Numbered from the stretch's first letter, positions 42,906-52,232 are shown. The stretch is DNA of 64,000 nt from Clostridiaceae bacterium (GCA_018432235.1 JAHDLO010000008.1:1-64000), one strand, 5' to 3'. Notes: a model not told the origin generated them from the letters alone. Numbers and translations are program-made.

Positions 42906-43595
42906 ATGAAGCTATTAGGGATTGAAAAGTCCTCCTTTATAGATTATCCAAATAAAATATCTACAGTTTTCTTTACTGGAGGATGCAATTTTAGATGTCC
43001 CTATTGTCACAATACCTCAATTGTCAATCAGGAGGGTGAGGCAATTTCTACTGGGGAGGCTATGGCCTTTCTACAAAAACGGAAAAAGTTCATCGATGCT
43101 GTTTGTATAACCGGGGGAGAGCCTACACTGCAGCCGGATTTATATGAGTTCATTGTTCAGCTTAAAAGTGAGGGCTTCCTTGTTAAGCTGGATACCAATG
43201 GTACCAGACCCCATATACTGACAAATCTGATTGAGGATGGTCTAGTTGATTACGTGGCTATGGATGTAAAGGCTCCATTAAAAAAGTATGCTATAGTTGC
43301 AGATCAGAGGGTGGATGTTAGGGACATAGAGAGCAGTATCGATATACTACTGAACAGCAGCATAGATTATGAGTTTCGTACGACAGTATGTACGGAGCTG
43401 CTGACCAAAGAGGATATATTAAATATTGCCATGACCATAAAGGGCAGCCGAAGATACTATCTGCAAAATTTCAGGGACGGCGAGACAGTGCTGGCGGGGA
43501 AAGGCAGATTTACCCCCTATGACCTGAATCAGCTGGAGCTTATAAGGGATGAAATAAAGGATTTATTTGAGATATGTGAAATCAGAGGAAAATAA
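42906..43595 (+). CDS. nrdG: Anaerobic ribonucleotide reductase activating protein
   Basis: This 229-residue radical-SAM enzyme carries the cluster motif CNFRCPYC (C27, C31, C34), followed by ITGGEPTLQPD and LDTNGTRP. It uses S-adenosylmethionine to make the glycyl radical on NrdD. The length is that of the PflA-like NrdG of Clostridia rather than the shorter E. coli type. An AAGGAGAGG site precedes the ATG. It is co-transcribed with nrdD and ends in a terminator. Confidence 0.94.
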   Translation: MKLLGIEKSSFIDYPNKISTVFFTGGCNFRCPYCHNTSIVNQEGEAISTGEAMAFLQKRKKFIDAVCITGGEPTLQPDLYEFIVQLKSEGFLVKLDTNGTRPHILTNLIEDGLVDYVAMDVKAPLKKYAIVADQRVDVRDIESSIDILLNSSIDYEFRTTVCTELLTKEDILNIAMTIKGSRRYYLQNFRDGETVLAGKGRFTPYDLNQLELIRDEIKDLFEICEIRGK

Positions 43596-43598
43596 GAG

Positions 43599-43625
43599 AC
43601 GGAGTCCAAAGAGGCTCCGTTTTTT
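43599..43625 (+). terminator. Terminator of nrdDG
   Basis: ACGGAGTC and GGCTCCGT pair with one wobble around a 6-base loop, followed by six T. Confidence 0.8.
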
Positions 43626-43685
43626 AGAATTTAGTAAGCTTTTGCTTAGTACCATAGGGATTAATTTTTATAACAGTTGATGGAA

Positions 43686-43785
43686 CAATATGTAAAAAAT
43701 AAAGGGAAAGTTGGGCTTTTGTAGAATTATGAATAAGTAAATAAATCTAGAAACGTATTACATTTGGGGGGAATGAATAATGCTA
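43686..43785 (+). repeat. Left copy of a degenerate direct repeat
   Basis: The segment with ATATGTAAAAAATAAAGGG, then TAGAATTATG, then ATTACATTTGGGGGGAATGA recurs in weaker form at about 44066-44175 (ATATGTAATAAATAAAGG, TAGAATTGTC, ATTACATTGGGAATGA). Both copies sit upstream of small frames and look like a duplicated leader. Confidence 0.45.
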
Positions 43786-43911
43786 GGGCGATTTATGGTT
43801 ATTGAACTTGTTCTTTTAGGAGCAGCTATATACACTTTTGTAATATTCATGAAGTTTATTCATTTAGGGACTAAAGCATTTGGTATTTATATAGAAAAAA
43901 ACAAAGACTAG
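43780..43911 (+). CDS. Small single-helix membrane protein, 43 aa
   Basis: The ATG lies eight bases after a GGGGGG site. The protein has one hydrophobic helix (about residues 6-25, VIELVLLGAAIYTFVIF) and a short basic tail (YIEKNKD). I do not recognise it. It lies in a stretch showing duplication and decay, so it may be a remnant, but the frame and binding site are intact. Confidence 0.5.
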   Translation: MLGRFMVIELVLLGAAIYTFVIFMKFIHLGTKAFGIYIEKNKD

Positions 43912-43953
43912 TCAGGGAAGCTTCTACGGCGTTGGCTAAAGGGGGAGACCACA

Positions 43954-44075
43954 TTGAAAAAATTGAGCATATTATTATTCTGTTGCTCTTAATGGGCTGC
44001 AACTCAACATCAGAGGCATCAGAGGAAGCGTCTGAAAAGGATATTTTTTTATGGAATATATGCAATAATATGTAA
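43954..44075 (+). pseudogene. Frameshifted small lipoprotein gene
   Basis: A TTG start with GGGGGA upstream begins MKKLSILLF, then stops. One base out of frame the sequence continues LLLLMGCNSTSEASEEASEKD, a textbook lipobox (LMGC) with a serine- and glutamate-rich mature start. It then degenerates to a stop after about ten more residues. This reads as a decayed lipoprotein. Confidence 0.5.
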
Positions 44076-44260
44076 TAAATAAAGGAAGTTGAGAGATTTG
44101 ATAGAATTGTCAAAATAGAATATCGCTATAATTGAATATAAAAATTGAAGGGATTGATTACATTGGGAATGATACCGCATCCATATCCACGGTAAAATGT
44201 TTTACTGGCAAAGCCTGTAACAATGGGTGATTATATAGTGGTACATGGAAATCTCATAAA

Positions 44261-44800
44261 TCAATCGACGATTTCTAAAGGTAAGGAAGAAGAATCTGTC
44301 ACAATGTTCCTAGCCTTCTGAATGAACAAGGCAATAACAGCTTTACCTGAAGTCACAAAATATCCCCTATTGTCTATGTTTATGAAAGCAGAATAGGCAT
44401 CAGAAGTATCTCCATAGGAAAGAATTAATTCAACAGTCTTTGGCTGATAGGCCCCATTCTGATTGGGCAATGAAAGATATAAGTTAACCAAATCAGGATT
44501 TATCACGCCGTTCTTATAAAAGACTGGCCCGGATATTGAAACTTCTTGAAGCAAGGGACCAAATAATTCATTAGATTGTCCTAATAATTCAGATGCTGTA
44601 CCAGACCAATTTTTATTATTTGCTTGAGAAATATCAGAAAATGTACAATAGGCAATGCCATTGGATTGAATATCTTCTAGTCCTAGTGTATCCCACAAAG
44701 TTCTTGGCCTAAAATAAACTGCCAATAGGATGGAAATAAAGACTATGATCACAATAGCCCTATATTTCTTTAATAGCATAATGATTACTTCAATTCCCAT
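44261..44800 (-). CDS. Membrane-anchored protein of unknown function, 179 aa
   Basis: The ATG is taken eleven bases after GGAGG; an upstream in-frame TTG overlaps that site. Residues about 12-29 form one hydrophobic anchor. The rest (from FRPRTLWDTLGL) is extracytoplasmic in appearance, with several serine, tyrosine and asparagine-rich stretches and one cysteine. No domain is recognised. It runs toward the decayed region and has no co-directional neighbour. Confidence 0.65.
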   Translation of the reverse strand: MGIEVIIMLLKKYRAIVIIVFISILLAVYFRPRTLWDTLGLEDIQSNGIAYCTFSDISQANNKNWSGTASELLGQSNELFGPLLQEVSISGPVFYKNGVINPDLVNLYLSLPNQNGAYQPKTVELILSYGDTSDAYSAFINIDNRGYFVTSGKAVIALFIQKARNIVTDSSSLPLEIVD

Positions 44801-44942
44801 TTCTGTAATATCCTCCAATTTATTGATAATATTAGTCTAACATAATAAAAAAATATCACAACCCATAATTAATTGAAATTTCTCGTAATCAGCACTGTTA
44901 TCAGGTTATGGAATAGATTCAAAATAGAGATAAAGCGCATGT

Positions 44943-44987
44943 AATGTCCGAGCATTAGTAATATCTAATGACCGGGCATTTTTTTAT
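44943..44987 (+). terminator. Terminator-like hairpin without an obvious gene
   Basis: AATGTCCG pairs with CGGGCATT, and CATTAG with CTAATG, around a 6-base loop, then seven T. No plus-strand gene ends just upstream, so it may end a short RNA or act as an insulator or attenuator before the glycan operon 105 bp downstream. Confidence 0.6.
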
Positions 44988-45092
44988 TTTACAGATTAAT
45001 ATTAGGTTGTACTTAGAGATGCTGAAAAAGCACAATCCTTGCCCAGAATCATATACTAATGTAATAGCAAAAGTAAGGGAGTGGGCAAAACA

Positions 45093-47024
45093 ATGGGTGA
45101 GCAATTACAAAAAAAAATTGCTTTTTTTGTTCGACAGGGTGCAGATGATTTCCTTGAGGACATTGTTTTAAAGCTGCAAGGAAATTTTGAAATACGAAAG
45201 GTAACTATAAATTCTAATGAAGAGCTAAAGTTGATTAATCAAGGAATGGCGTGGGCTGATATAAGCTGGTTTGAATGGTGTGACAATTTAGTTGCCTATG
45301 GCAGTAAGCTGCCCATTGCCAAAGATAGAAAAATAATATGCAGATTACACAGCTATGAGGCTTTTATAAAATATCCAGCTTATGTCAATTGGAGTAGCGT
45401 AGATAAAGTCATCTTTGTCTCGGAAAATATAATGAACTATGTATTAGAAAACTTCAGTATTGATAAGGCAAAGGCTGTTTGTATTCCAAATGGGGTTAAT
45501 ATGAATAAATGGACTTACCTAGAGAGACAGCCGGGCTTTAAGGTTGCTTATGTGGGCTACATTAATTATAAGAAGGGGGCTATGCTGCTGCTTCATGCCT
45601 TTAAGGCACTATATGAGAGGGATAACCGCTACAAGCTGTATATTGCAGGTAAGTTTCAGGACCCTCGGGACTCAATGTACTTTGAACAGATGATTCGAGA
45701 GCTGGGGCTGCAGGATAATTATTATTTTGAAGACTGGCAGGTGGACCTTGAAGGCTGGCTAAAGGATAAGGATTATATTTTATGCACCAGTCTGCTGGAA
45801 TCACAGAATATGAGTGTTATGCAGGCAATGGCTTCAGGCATAAAGCCCATAGTCCATAATTTCGTAGGTGCAAAAGCAATATATCCTGAAAAATATGTAT
45901 GGAATACAATTGATGAGGCAGTCGAAATGATAGCTGAAAAGGATTACAATTCACCAGAATATAGGAGTTATATAGAAAATAACTATTCACTGGAAAAGCA
46001 GCTGGAATCAATTAAACAGGTATTTGATGCGATGCCAAGCGCTGAAAATAAGACTGCTGACTTTGATTACTACAACTATTGGAGCAAAAGGCTGAATTCT
46101 AGGTTTAATCTGGAAGGCGTCGGATATATAGGCCTGGGGGATGAGCATAATCGATTATTGTATCAAGGTAGATTGGAAGCTTTAGAGGCAGTTTTAAATA
46201 TTGCCTTTGATAATCTTGCGGATAAAAGGGTACTGGAGCTGGGCCCGGGAATAGGCATCTTTACTGAGTATTTTAAGGATAAAGGGGTTAAGGATTACAG
46301 TGGGATTGATATTGTTGAGAAATCTGTATTAGAGATGAGTAAAAAATTTCCGAACTATCGCTTTATGCAAGGGGATATAACAGAGGACATCTATTACAGC
46401 GGAAAATACGATTTGATATTTGCTTCTTCTGTGCTACTTCATTTAACAAATGAAGTGAATTATGAAAAAACATTATGCAACCTCTCCAACCATCTAGCCG
46501 ATGCGGGAGTCATTATTCTGATTGATCCTATAACCATGATAAAAACAAAAAGCGCATCGGCCCATGTCGTTATTAGAGACATCAACGATATAAATCATGT
46601 CCTGGATCGTGAGGAGCTTCAACTGTCTATGATGCTGCCTATAGCATTCTTTTTGAATTATCCCTTTGATAATGCGCTTCTTCGTGCAGAAGGCAAATCA
46701 GCCCTAGAGGCTTTTCAAACGGTAAGCCATCTTTTTAAGCTCAATGAATTCAGTGACGAAGACAAAAAGCTGATGGGCAGATATATTTTCAATAGGGAAA
46801 AAAAGCTGATACATGACAGCGGTATTGGTCTGTCCGAAAAGCTATTGATTATACAAAAGAAGGGAAATCCACAAATTAGCATTGATATGAAAGATGTATA
46901 TCATATAGAGAGCATCGAAGCCGCCATTAGTGATGCTGGTGAGGTGCTAAGAAAAAATAATACGATGTCCCATCCGATATTTGAAAAATTAGAAGAGCTT
47001 TTGCAGAAGATGCAAAAAAGGTGA
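45093..47024 (+). CDS. Glycosyltransferase-methyltransferase fusion
   Basis: This 643-residue protein joins two catalytic modules. Residues about 1-315 form a GT4-type (GT-B) glycosyltransferase with IPNGVNMNKW, a nucleotide-site AYVGYINYKKG and TSLLESQNMSVMQAMASG. After a linker, a class I SAM-dependent methyltransferase begins near residue 365 (LELGPGIGIFTEYFKD, QGDITEDI, LIFASSVLLHL). The ATG is chosen eleven bases after GGAG; an in-frame GTG at 45081 abuts that site. It heads a glycan operon and may add and then methylate a sugar. The final 100 residues match nothing I know. Confidence 0.82.
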   Translation: MGEQLQKKIAFFVRQGADDFLEDIVLKLQGNFEIRKVTINSNEELKLINQGMAWADISWFEWCDNLVAYGSKLPIAKDRKIICRLHSYEAFIKYPAYVNWSSVDKVIFVSENIMNYVLENFSIDKAKAVCIPNGVNMNKWTYLERQPGFKVAYVGYINYKKGAMLLLHAFKALYERDNRYKLYIAGKFQDPRDSMYFEQMIRELGLQDNYYFEDWQVDLEGWLKDKDYILCTSLLESQNMSVMQAMASGIKPIVHNFVGAKAIYPEKYVWNTIDEAVEMIAEKDYNSPEYRSYIENNYSLEKQLESIKQVFDAMPSAENKTADFDYYNYWSKRLNSRFNLEGVGYIGLGDEHNRLLYQGRLEALEAVLNIAFDNLADKRVLELGPGIGIFTEYFKDKGVKDYSGIDIVEKSVLEMSKKFPNYRFMQGDITEDIYYSGKYDLIFASSVLLHLTNEVNYEKTLCNLSNHLADAGVIILIDPITMIKTKSASAHVVIRDINDINHVLDREELQLSMMLPIAFFLNYPFDNALLRAEGKSALEAFQTVSHLFKLNEFSDEDKKLMGRYIFNREKKLIHDSGIGLSEKLLIIQKKGNPQISIDMKDVYHIESIEAAISDAGEVLRKNNTMSHPIFEKLEELLQKMQKR

Positions 47025-47080
47025 TGCCTCATAGGTAGAAGCTTCTTATAGGGAAACCGGTAAAGGAGGTTGGAAAAGGT

Positions 47081-48088
47081 ATGTCGCTGGATAATATACC
47101 ATTAGTTTCTATAGGGATAATTAACTATAATGGCATGAGGTTTCTGAGAAACTGTATTGATGCCTATCTCAAGCAATCCTATCCCAATATTGAAATAATC
47201 ATTATAGATGATTGCTCCAGTGATGGTTCGATAGAATATCTTAAAAGTCTTGAAAAAGAAAACGAAAGAATTCGATGTATCTATCATAGTATAAACAGCG
47301 GGGGTCCTTCCTTAGCTATACAAGAGCTTATAGATGAGGCAAGGGGAAAGTATTTTCAATGGCTTGCCTGTGATGACTATCCAGAGCCAAAGGCAATAGA
47401 GAAGCTGGTGAAGCTTTTGGAGGAGACGGATAATGACTATGCATACTGCAATTTCAGTGTGATAGATGACAAGAACAACACTATAGCCCATTGGGGCTAT
47501 AGGCTCCCGACAATAGAGGAAATGGTATACCATGTTTTCACCTATTGCTCTGGAATAATCCCAATGAACGGTCTCTATAGAAGGGATTTTTTCCTCAAAA
47601 ACAACATCAGCTGGCTAATATATAGGAATAACGATCATTCCAGTGATACGATTAATTCCCTATACTTCATAATGCAGGGGATGACATATTGCATGCTGAA
47701 GGAGAGTCTTATTAATTACAGAATCCATAGCAGCAATGAATCCCAAAATATTGCCCAGAGGCTAAGGACATCACTTTCAGTTTATGACTTCATCATTCAA
47801 AATTTTGATGAAGCTGTTTATCTGCCTGATATAAACTGGCAGCAGGAGAATAGGGAGGAAATGAAGTCTTATATACTGGCGCAATTTTACTATAATAAAA
47901 TCATGGATTATCTTAATTTAAAGGGGTTGCCAAGTCATTTAAGGCAATCTATTCCTAAGGAGCAAATCATAAACTATTTAGAGGGCTTCGTTAAAGAGGG
48001 CATTTCTTATATCCACAGGGGATTAGGCCAGGGGAATAGCTTTAGAGAGCAGCTACTGGAGCTGGAGGAGGCCTATAAAAAATTATAA
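47081..48088 (+). CDS. Glycosyltransferase family 2 protein
   Basis: This 335-residue cytoplasmic enzyme has a GT-A fold: VSIGIINYNGMRFLRNCIDAY at the start, EIIIIDDCSSDGS, and the metal-binding acidic motif in WLACDDYPEP. There is no membrane helix, so it acts on a soluble or lipid-linked acceptor at the inner face. The C-terminal third is helical. AAGGAGG lies upstream. It is the second gene of the glycan operon. Confidence 0.85.
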   Translation: MSLDNIPLVSIGIINYNGMRFLRNCIDAYLKQSYPNIEIIIIDDCSSDGSIEYLKSLEKENERIRCIYHSINSGGPSLAIQELIDEARGKYFQWLACDDYPEPKAIEKLVKLLEETDNDYAYCNFSVIDDKNNTIAHWGYRLPTIEEMVYHVFTYCSGIIPMNGLYRRDFFLKNNISWLIYRNNDHSSDTINSLYFIMQGMTYCMLKESLINYRIHSSNESQNIAQRLRTSLSVYDFIIQNFDEAVYLPDINWQQENREEMKSYILAQFYYNKIMDYLNLKGLPSHLRQSIPKEQIINYLEGFVKEGISYIHRGLGQGNSFREQLLELEEAYKKL

Positions 48089-48110
48089 ATGAGCAGAGAG
48101 GAATTTATTT

Positions 48111-49187
48111 ATGTTAGATAGTGTGTTTAGATTGTTAGATAAGAAAAAGGAGCTTTCATATCCAGATTATCTTGAGTCTTTAAAGAATAAAAGGGTGGCG
48201 GTTTATGGTGCAGGGGGAGTAGGGGTATCCACTGTCGGTATTCTTCTGGATTACGGCATAAAGGTTACCTGCTTTATTGATGATGATCCTGTAAAGCAGG
48301 AAATAAGCATTGAAGGTGTTACGGTTAATGCATTGAATAGCCTGTCACCTGATACTGAGGATGTCATTTTAATATGTGTCCCTAATTTTTCAGAGGTTGA
48401 AAAAAGACTTATGGCTCTAGGTTATAAAAATATTCACAGCTATCCTCTGATGATGAGTAAAAAGGGCTTTTATGACAGAAGCCTGTTGAAGGAGAAGCAA
48501 GAAGAAATTTATCGGCTATATGCTTTGCTGGAGGATGACGTATCTAAGGCAGTTTTGCTGAATATCTTATACCATAGAGCTACTATGGACTTTTCCTATA
48601 TCGCAAAAATAAAGTCAGATAATCAATATTTCCCTGAAGATATTTTCGGCTTTCACAGCAGGGAGTGCTTCGTTGACGGGGGAGCCTATCGTGGAGAGAC
48701 ACTGCAGGCATTTATCGATAAGGTAAAGGGAGACTTTGAATATATCTATGGCTTTGAGCCAGACAGAAGAAACTTTTCAATGCTAATTCAAAACACGCGT
48801 CATATTTCTCCCTACAAAATGAAGCTATTCAATGCAGGACTACATTCTCATGAGGGGAAGATCAGCTTTAATTCCTTAGGAAATAGCGCTTCCTTTATTT
48901 CAGAAGATGGGGGAGAGCTGATAGCGCTGTTGGCATTGGATACTGTGGTTAAGGAATTTAAGCCCAGCTATATTAAGCTGGATATAGAGGGTGCAGAGGC
49001 TGATGCCCTGTTAGGTATGAAAAATACCCTGAAGGCATGTCAACCGAAGCTGGCAATTTCAAGCTATCATAAGCCTGAGGATTTATGGGAGCTGCCCCTG
49101 TTGATTAAGGCACTGGAGCCATCCTATAGGCTATATATGAGACACTACACCCATGACCTGCACGAGACCGTCTGTTATGGCGTATAG
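48111..49187 (+). CDS. FkbM-family methyltransferase with N-terminal Rossmann domain
   Basis: This 358-residue protein has an N-terminal nucleotide-binding part (KNKRVAVYGAGGVGVSTVGIL, then FIDDDPVKQ), similar to domains seen in sugar-modifying enzymes, and a C-terminal FkbM methyltransferase from about residue 180 (FVDGGAYRGETLQAFID, IYGFEPDRRNF, YIKLDIEGAEADALLGM). FkbM domains O-methylate sugars or polyketides. In this operon a methyl group on the surface sugar is likely. AGAGAGG lies upstream of the ATG. Confidence 0.85.
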   Translation: MLDSVFRLLDKKKELSYPDYLESLKNKRVAVYGAGGVGVSTVGILLDYGIKVTCFIDDDPVKQEISIEGVTVNALNSLSPDTEDVILICVPNFSEVEKRLMALGYKNIHSYPLMMSKKGFYDRSLLKEKQEEIYRLYALLEDDVSKAVLLNILYHRATMDFSYIAKIKSDNQYFPEDIFGFHSRECFVDGGAYRGETLQAFIDKVKGDFEYIYGFEPDRRNFSMLIQNTRHISPYKMKLFNAGLHSHEGKISFNSLGNSASFISEDGGELIALLALDTVVKEFKPSYIKLDIEGAEADALLGMKNTLKACQPKLAISSYHKPEDLWELPLLIKALEPSYRLYMRHYTHDLHETVCYGV

Positions 49188-49208
49188 CTGCTGATGGGAG
49201 GCGATTTA

Positions 49209-50222
49209 ATGTTCACGGGAAAAACACTGCTCATAACAGGAGGAACTGGCTCCTTCGGCAATGCTGTCCTCAATCGCTTTATAAACACCGACATAAAGGA
49301 GATAAGGATATTCAGCAGAGATGAAAAGAAGCAGGAGGATATGCGGCATAAGCTCAATAGCGATAAGGTGAAATACCATATTGGGGATGTAAGGCACTAT
49401 CAGTCATTATACGACAGTCTTAGAGGGGTGGACTATGTTTTTCATGCTGCAGCCTTGAAGCAGGTGCCCTCCTGTGAATTTTATCCTATGGAGGCGGTAA
49501 GAACAAATATCATCGGCACTGAAAATCTTCTTCATGCAGCTATAGCAAATAAAGTAAAGAAGGTGGTTGTATTAAGCACCGATAAGGCAGTATATCCAAT
49601 TAATGCCATGGGTATGTCAAAGGCGCTGCTGGAGAAGGTGATGGTGGCTACCTCCAGGAATATTGAGAAGGAGGAAACCACCATGTGTGCAACACGATAT
49701 GGCAATGTTATGGCCTCCAGGGGTTCGGTGATTCCTCTGTTTATACAACAAATTAAGGCGGGCTTGCCCTTAACTATAACAGACCCCAATATGACCCGCT
49801 TTATGATGTCCCTAGACAATGCCATTAATCTCGTGATCTTCGCCTTCTCAAATGCAAGGCAGGGGGACATATTTATTCAGAAGGCGCCTGCTACAACTAT
49901 ATATGAGCTTGCTACGGCCTTAAAGGATATCTTTGATGCCGACAATGAAATAAAAATAATTGGAACCCGACACGGTGAAAAGCTATATGAAGCCTTACTG
50001 ACGCGGGAGGAAATGGCTGTTGCGGAGGACTTGGGAGACTATTATAGAATATCTGCCGACAGCAGAGATCTTAACTATGACAAATACATCAGCTACGGTA
50101 AAAGCATGTCAGATAAGCTGGAGGACTATAACTCCCATAATACCTATAGGTTGACCTATGATGAGCTAAAGGAAATGCTTTTGGGGCTGGACTATGTGCA
50201 GCAGGAGCTGCAGAGCAAGTAG
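49209..50222 (+). CDS. UDP-GlcNAc C4,6-dehydratase/5-epimerase-like enzyme
   Basis: This 337-residue short-chain dehydrogenase has the nucleotide motif LLITGGTGSFGNAVLNRF, HAAALKQVPSCEFYP and the sequence STDKAVYPINAMGMSKALLEK, typical of the PseB/CapE/WbjB group that removes water from UDP-GlcNAc and may epimerise C5. The usual catalytic YxxxK tyrosine is methionine (MGMSK), as is normal in this group. The ATG is chosen eight bases after GGGAGG. Followed by an epimerase and an RmlD-like reductase, it fits the first step toward UDP-L-rhamno-, quino- or fucosamine-type sugars. Confidence 0.87.
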   Translation: MFTGKTLLITGGTGSFGNAVLNRFINTDIKEIRIFSRDEKKQEDMRHKLNSDKVKYHIGDVRHYQSLYDSLRGVDYVFHAAALKQVPSCEFYPMEAVRTNIIGTENLLHAAIANKVKKVVVLSTDKAVYPINAMGMSKALLEKVMVATSRNIEKEETTMCATRYGNVMASRGSVIPLFIQQIKAGLPLTITDPNMTRFMMSLDNAINLVIFAFSNARQGDIFIQKAPATTIYELATALKDIFDADNEIKIIGTRHGEKLYEALLTREEMAVAEDLGDYYRISADSRDLNYDKYISYGKSMSDKLEDYNSHNTYRLTYDELKEMLLGLDYVQQELQSK

Positions 50223-50235
50223 GGGGGCTGAGTAG

Positions 50236-51360
50236 ATGCTGAAGGTGATGACCATAGTAGGAACAAGACCGGAAATTATTAAGCTAAGCCGAGTTATAGA
50301 TAAGCTGGATAAGCATACAAACCATATATTAGTGCATACAGGGCAGAATTTTGATTATGAGCTGAATGAAATTTTTTTTGAGAAAATGCGGATAAGAAGG
50401 CCTCAGTACTTTCTCGACTCTGTAGGAAAAACAACAATGGAAACCATAGCAAATATACTGGTGAAGGCCGAAGAAATAATAAAAAAGGAAAAACCAGAGG
50501 CATTGCTGGTTTATGGCGATACCAACAGCTGTCTAGCTGTGCTGGCGGCTAAGCGAAACAAGGTTCCAGTGTTTCATATGGAGGCCGGCAATCGATGCTT
50601 TGACCAGCGCGTGCCAGAGGAAATTAACCGTAGGCTTTTGGATCATTTGAGTGATATCAACATGACCATATCAGAGCATGCAAGGAGATATCTGCTGCAG
50701 GAGGGAATACCTGGGGAAACCATAATCAAGGTGGGCTCCTGTATGAGGGAGGTTCTGGACTATTATCACGATGATATTCTATACGCTGATGTGTTGAAGG
50801 AGCTGAAGCTCAAGGAAAGGGAATATTTTGTGGTCAGCGCCCATCGGGAGGAAAATATTGATTCTGATAAGAATTTCAGTCGTTTTATTGAAACACTTGA
50901 AGCTATTTCAGAGAAATACCATAAGCGTATAATTGTGTCTACACATCCAAGGACCAGAAGGAAAATTGAAGACTCAGGTATAAGCTCAATATCAAGGGTT
51001 GAATGGCTAAGGCCCCTTGGATTTTTCGATTATATTAAGCTGCAAATGAAGGCCTTCTGTGTCATATCCGATAGTGGCACCATTATGGAGGAAGCCTCTA
51101 TTCTGGGCTTTCCTGCAATCACCATAAGAAATGCTCATGAGCGACCAGAGGGAATGGATGAGGGTGTGCTGATATTATCAGGATTAAAGCCTGAAAGGGT
51201 GTTGGCGGCTATTAGAGTGATGACCGACAGAGAGACCCATGACAGCGGTTTTGGTTTAGTTCCCGATTATAATGAAGAAAATGTTTCCGACAAGGTTGTA
51301 AGGATAATTATGAGCTACACAGACTATATTATGCGTACAGTTTGGCGTGAGGAGGATTAG
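50236..51360 (+). CDS. wecB: UDP-N-acetylglucosamine 2-epimerase-like enzyme
   Basis: This 374-residue GT-B-fold enzyme has VMTIVGTRPEIIKLSRVI, VHTGQNFDYELNEIFFE, VYGDTNSCLAVLAAK, HMEAGNRCFDQRVPEEINRR and a late SDSGTIMEEA. It inverts C2 of a UDP-acetamido sugar. WecB, CapG and WbvD are members; the neighbours favour the CapG/WbvD role on a 6-deoxy sugar rather than ManNAc formation. AGGGGGG precedes the ATG. The next gene begins two bases after the stop. Confidence 0.88.
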   Translation: MLKVMTIVGTRPEIIKLSRVIDKLDKHTNHILVHTGQNFDYELNEIFFEKMRIRRPQYFLDSVGKTTMETIANILVKAEEIIKKEKPEALLVYGDTNSCLAVLAAKRNKVPVFHMEAGNRCFDQRVPEEINRRLLDHLSDINMTISEHARRYLLQEGIPGETIIKVGSCMREVLDYYHDDILYADVLKELKLKEREYFVVSAHREENIDSDKNFSRFIETLEAISEKYHKRIIVSTHPRTRRKIEDSGISSISRVEWLRPLGFFDYIKLQMKAFCVISDSGTIMEEASILGFPAITIRNAHERPEGMDEGVLILSGLKPERVLAAIRVMTDRETHDSGFGLVPDYNEENVSDKVVRIIMSYTDYIMRTVWREED

Positions 51361-51362
51361 GC

Positions 51363-52232
51363 TTGGAGAAAAAAAGGGTTTTGGTATTAGGCGCTACAGG
51401 AATGGCTGGACATATGATAATCACCTATTTAGAGGAACAGGGGAGCTTTGATGTAGATCATCTCTCCCATAAGAAAAAACTCAACGACAAAACCCATCTG
51501 CTGGATGCAACAGATTTTAACAATCTTGGGGAGCTTTTAGATAGAGAAGGCTTTGATGTCATCATAAACGCCATTGGCATCCTTAATCACTTCGCTGATA
51601 TGTATAAACATAAAGCAGTGCTGTTAAATTCATATTTGCCTCATTATTTAGAGGAGAAATTCAGAGGAAAGGCCACGAAGGTTATCCATCTCAGCACAGA
51701 TTGTGTATTTTCAGGGAAAACAGGCCGCTACACTGAAGTCTCTTTCAGGGACGGCGACACCTTTTATGACAGAACAAAGGCAATTGGAGAAATTTTCGAG
51801 GATAATAGTCTGACCTTCCGAACCTCCATAATAGGGCCCGACATGAACTATGACGGGATAGGGCTGTTTAACTGGTTTATCAAGTCAAAGGGCATCGTCC
51901 GGGGCTATTTAAACGCCATATGGACGGGGGTCACCACCTTGGAGCTGGCTAAGGCTATTGAAAAAGCCATACTTGTAGATTTAAGAGGGCTATATCATTT
52001 GGTACCAGAGGAAAGCATAAGCAAGCATCAGCTGCTGCTTTTATTCAAAGCTGCTATGCGGCTGGATTCTGTCGAGGTTGAACCCTATAACAATGAGCCC
52101 CTGGACAAAAGTCTAGTAAATACCCGTAAGGATTTTGATTATAAAGTACCGAATTATAGAACAATGGTAGAGGAGATGCGGGAATGGATAGAGGGTCATT
52201 TGTCTCTATATCCTCATTACACGAGGGGCTGA
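51363..52232 (+). CDS. RmlD-like nucleotide-sugar 4-reductase
   Basis: This 289-residue SDR enzyme starts at a TTG seven bases after GGAGG. It has VLVLGATGMAGHMIITYLE, HLSTDCVFSGKTGRYTE, a catalytic DRTKAIGE (tyrosine shifted relative to YGKTK, with DR in place) and GVTTLELAKAIEKAI. It probably reduces the 4-keto group made by the dehydratase. It lacks the C-terminal cupin of CapF, so a WbvR-like role giving UDP-L-RhaNAc is more likely. It ends the operon. Confidence 0.82.
   Translation: MEKKRVLVLGATGMAGHMIITYLEEQGSFDVDHLSHKKKLNDKTHLLDATDFNNLGELLDREGFDVIINAIGILNHFADMYKHKAVLLNSYLPHYLEEKFRGKATKVIHLSTDCVFSGKTGRYTEVSFRDGDTFYDRTKAIGEIFEDNSLTFRTSIIGPDMNYDGIGLFNWFIKSKGIVRGYLNAIWTGVTTLELAKAIEKAILVDLRGLYHLVPEESISKHQLLLLFKAAMRLDSVEVEPYNNEPLDKSLVNTRKDFDYKVPNYRTMVEEMREWIEGHLSLYPHYTRG

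Noticed and set aside
44968..45171. 67-codon plus-strand frame before the glycosyltransferase
   Set aside because: It starts within the terminator hairpin, lacks a binding site and overlaps the real gene out of frame.
45093..52232. Prophage or genomic island calling for the glycan operon
   Set aside because: No integrase, repeats or tRNA at the borders, and base composition looks like the neighbours.
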